DNA of 64,000 bases from Fischerella sp. PCC 9431 (GTDB taxonomy: Bacteria > Cyanobacteriota > Cyanobacteriia > Cyanobacteriales > Nostocaceae), in NCBI RefSeq assembly GCF_000447295.1, contig NZ_KE650771.1, positions 1,694,598 through 1,758,597 on the forward strand, read 5' to 3'. Position numbers and translations under genes: made by a program. How positions within the stretch are numbered: position 1 is the stretch's first letter; the number at the start of each line of letters is the position of its first letter. Below, piece by piece: positions 62,124-64,000 of the stretch. A model generated the notes under the pieces. That model was not told the origin of the DNA, did not search any database, and worked only from the letters and a program-made list of their open reading frames with translations.

Positions 62124-62603
62124 TTAAAAAGACAAACCCAATTTTAATCCCAACACCACGTGAACAAGCATCAGACACAGTGCAGTACTACCCAAGTATG
62201 CATGAAGTGCGCGTAAACTAGGTTTATCGCCACCGAATTTACTTAAAGAAATTGTACCGTTGATCCCCAGCAATAACAGCAAAATTGAACCAGTCCAAAA
62301 GTGGGGACTTTCAAAAATGGGGTGGTGCTGCATTACTAGGGATAATACTCCCCCCGTGTAACCCAGCGCCATAAATAAAAACATCCACGGTGCAAGTTTG
62401 CGATGATCACTGCGACTTTTCAACGCAATTTCTTTATCTTCAGCAAGTCGTCCTTGCCAACCAGTGAACCCAACAAAGCTACCCATAACAAAAATGACAA
62501 TCCCCATCATCGCCGGATGTCCCCAATGCACTATCGGTTCGGGAAGTCCTAAAGAACGGAACCAAGCTGCTATCGGTTCTAAAATCTCAGTCAAATTCAA
62601 CAT
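62124..62603 (-). CDS. DUF4079 membrane protein
   Basis: A 159-residue protein with four membrane spans (about 27-46, 71-92, 103-121, 133-154). Family features are HPAMMGIVIFVMGSFVGFTGWQGR (about 28-51), KSRSDHRKLAPWMFLFMALGYTGGVLSLVMQH (about 62-93) and LRALHAYLGSTALCLMLVHVVLGLKLG (about 131-157). The conserved histidines in the spans could bind heme, as in cytochrome b561-like proteins, but this is inference. Function unknown; the family is cyanobacterial and plant-plastid. Start: ATG at 62603. Confidence 0.88.
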   Translation of the reverse strand: MLNLTEILEPIAAWFRSLGLPEPIVHWGHPAMMGIVIFVMGSFVGFTGWQGRLAEDKEIALKSRSDHRKLAPWMFLFMALGYTGGVLSLVMQHHPIFESPHFWTGSILLLLLGINGTISLSKFGGDKPSLRALHAYLGSTALCLMLVHVVLGLKLGLSF

Positions 62604-62665
62604 TTATATTTCACAGCCTTCTCATAGCGAAACCGTACTACCAGTACCTTGCAAAAAAATACCAC

Positions 62666-63571
62666 TCAAACATCTGCTTTTTTCAATAGTGGAAAACCTA
62701 ACTTTTCTCGCTGTTCCACATACAGTTGTGCTACCTTACGTGCCAAATGTCGAATTCTGCCAATATAGCGAGTCCGTTCTGTAACTGAAATTACACCTCT
62801 TGCATCCAATAGATTAAATGTGTGTGAACACTTCATCACATAATCTAAACTGGGTAAAACCAATCCTTTCTCCGTTAATTGTTGCGCCTCTTGCTCATAC
62901 ATATTAAATAAAGTCAGCAACATTTCTGGATTAGAGGCTTCAAAGTTATAAACGCACTGTTCTATCTCGCCTTGGAGATGGACATCACCATAAGTAATGT
63001 CATCTGTCCATTGGATCTTAACCATAGCCTCCACTCCTTGGAGGTACATTGCTAAACGTTCTAATCCATAAGTAATCTCTATCGAGACTGGACGACAATC
63101 GATTCCCCCACACTGCTGGAAGTAGGTAAACTGAGTGATTTCCATCCCATCTAACCACACTTCCCAACCAGTACCCCAAGCACCTACGGTTGCATCCTCC
63201 CAGTTATCTTCCACAAATCGAATATCATGGTCCTCCGGACGGATACCCAAAGCCCTTAAAGAATCTAGATAAATTTCTTGAATGTTATCAGGGGAAGGTT
63301 TAATCAGGACTTGGTACTGATAATAGTGTTGAAATCGATTTGGATTTTCGCCATATCGTCCATCAGTCGGACGACGACAAGGTTCAACGTAAGCTACAGC
63401 CCAAGGTTCTGGTCCTAACGCTCTTAAAAATGTATGGGGGTTTTTGGTTCCTGCGCCCTTCTCTATGTCATATGGTTGGGCAATCAAGCATCCGCGTTGA
63501 CCGCCAGGTCTCTCTGAAAGAGACTCGCTCCAAAATTTATGTAAAACCTGTATTACAGACTGAAAATTCAC
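62666..63571 (-). CDS. glyQ: Glycine--tRNA ligase alpha subunit
   Basis: GlyQ is the catalytic half of the bacterial alpha2beta2 glycyl-tRNA synthetase, which charges tRNA-Gly with glycine and ATP. The 301-residue length is usual. Features: [16 protein letters not shown] start, the Gly-binding segment [116 protein letters not shown], and the C-terminal [21 protein letters not shown]. The beta subunit (glyS) is not beside it, as is usual in cyanobacteria. It is divergent from the rRNA operon. Start: ATG at 63571. Confidence 0.97.
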   Translation of the reverse strand: MNFQSVIQVLHKFWSESLSERPGGQRGCLIAQPYDIEKGAGTKNPHTFLRALGPEPWAVAYVEPCRRPTDGRYGENPNRFQHYYQYQVLIKPSPDNIQEIYLDSLRALGIRPEDHDIRFVEDNWEDATVGAWGTGWEVWLDGMEITQFTYFQQCGGIDCRPVSIEITYGLERLAMYLQGVEAMVKIQWTDDITYGDVHLQGEIEQCVYNFEASNPEMLLTLFNMYEQEAQQLTEKGLVLPSLDYVMKCSHTFNLLDARGVISVTERTRYIGRIRHLARKVAQLYVEQREKLGFPLLKKADV

Positions 63572-63906
63572 AACAATCCTTCCGTAAAGTCAACATAGCC
63601 TAAACCATTGTTGCTTAAAGTCGTTATTGCGAGCAGCTTTTAGCTCTTAAAAACATGAAGAAAAATAATTTTCAAAAAAGTAGTTGACAAAGAGGGGGAG
63701 GGTAGTTACTATAGTAAAGTGCCAAATGAGCAAGGCGCTGCAAAGCGAAGCTTCGATGGCATCCGAACCTTGAAAACTGTATAGTTTGAAAGCATTATAC
63801 ACTATAAAGCCTACGTCAATCAAGAAATAGACCAAGGCTGAGGTCAAAAAAGAAAAAGCCATATAAGAGCTAAACAAACTAGATTTGTTTTTGTTTTTTC
63901 ATAAAC
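63572..63906 (+). promoter_or_regulatory. rRNA operon upstream region and leader
   Basis: No gene. It holds the rRNA promoter (63684-63715) and a leader of about 190 nt. The segment ACCTTGAAAACTGTATAG (63766-63783) is a motif seen in bacterial rRNA leaders, near the antitermination boxes. The region also holds the upstream part of glyQ on the other strand. Confidence 0.7.
63684..63715 (+). promoter_or_regulatory. Promoter of the rRNA operon
   Basis: The -35 hexamer TTGACA at 63684-63689 is perfect. The -10 hexamer TACTAT at 63707-63712 follows after 17 bases; TATAGT at 63710 is an alternative. Between them is a GGGGGAGGG stretch. The transcript would have a leader of about 190 nt before the mature 16S. 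Confidence 0.78.

Positions 63907-64000
<94 letters not shown>

Noticed and set aside
63647..63877. 76-residue minus-strand frame in the rRNA leader
   Set aside because: It lies over the rRNA promoter and leader, which explain the sequence; no ribosome site.

Overview
The window is from a filamentous, probably heterocyst-forming cyanobacterium (order Nostocales, Calothrix/Tolypothrix/Nostoc-like). The evidence is: dense GCGATCGC (HIP1) octamers, many short tandem repeats of the STRR type between genes, a CpcT/CpeT bilin lyase, a PSII S4-domain protein, several cyanobacterial families of unknown function, and a 16S rRNA 5' end of cyanobacterial type at the right edge. The species cannot be read from this sequence.

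Layout. 1-9302: a PEP-mutase/isocitrate-lyase family enzyme (cut by the edge), a histidine kinase flanked by about 80-bp inverted repeats, murE, a glutaredoxin-like protein, a beta-carbonic anhydrase pseudogene with its core deleted, a secreted CAP protein, an RNase D-like exonuclease, a rhodanese without its cysteine, and a membrane-anchored TAXI protein. 10082-24394: a 1.9k-residue Ser/Thr kinase/AAA/GAF/PAS/histidine kinase hybrid whose stop codon lies in a convergent tRNA-Leu(UAG), a Ycf23-like protein, a DegT aminotransferase, a FetB-like permease, a large coiled-coil protein, and a divergent succinyl-CoA ligase-like pair. 24727-38384: an S8 protease followed by a small prodomain-like protein, a TPR-CHAT protein that appears to have lost both catalytic residues, two SDRs, a YlmH-type S4 protein, hisD, and a 39-residue membrane peptide with a strong ribosome site. 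38548-44173: DUF3754, sucrase/ferredoxin-like, Mut7-C and ROK proteins; the ROK gene carries an in-frame 24-bp repeat array.

44334-53393 is the accessory part: two Uma2 nucleases, a VapBC-like pair, an XRE regulator, two back-to-back 21-bp tandem arrays, a membrane ATPase with 27 GVA-x tetrapeptides, an AAA ATPase with a predicted vMAP-type HTH, and an NYN-domain protein preceded by a 200-bp degenerate palindrome. 53492-64000 is mostly housekeeping: RNase III, a HEAT-repeat protein, gluconokinase, a CpcT-like lyase, an AraC/dioxygenase/ABM cluster, ComEC, DUF4079, glyQ, and, divergently, the rRNA promoter and 16S start.

Two themes stand out. First, intergenic space holds families of hairpin elements whose stems differ in sequence but stay paired; one such palindrome sits inside a coding region. 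Second, several proteins keep a family fold but lack its catalytic residues (rhodanese, SucD-like, CHAT, ComEC hydrolase domain). All functions are read from motifs recognised by eye; no database search was run.
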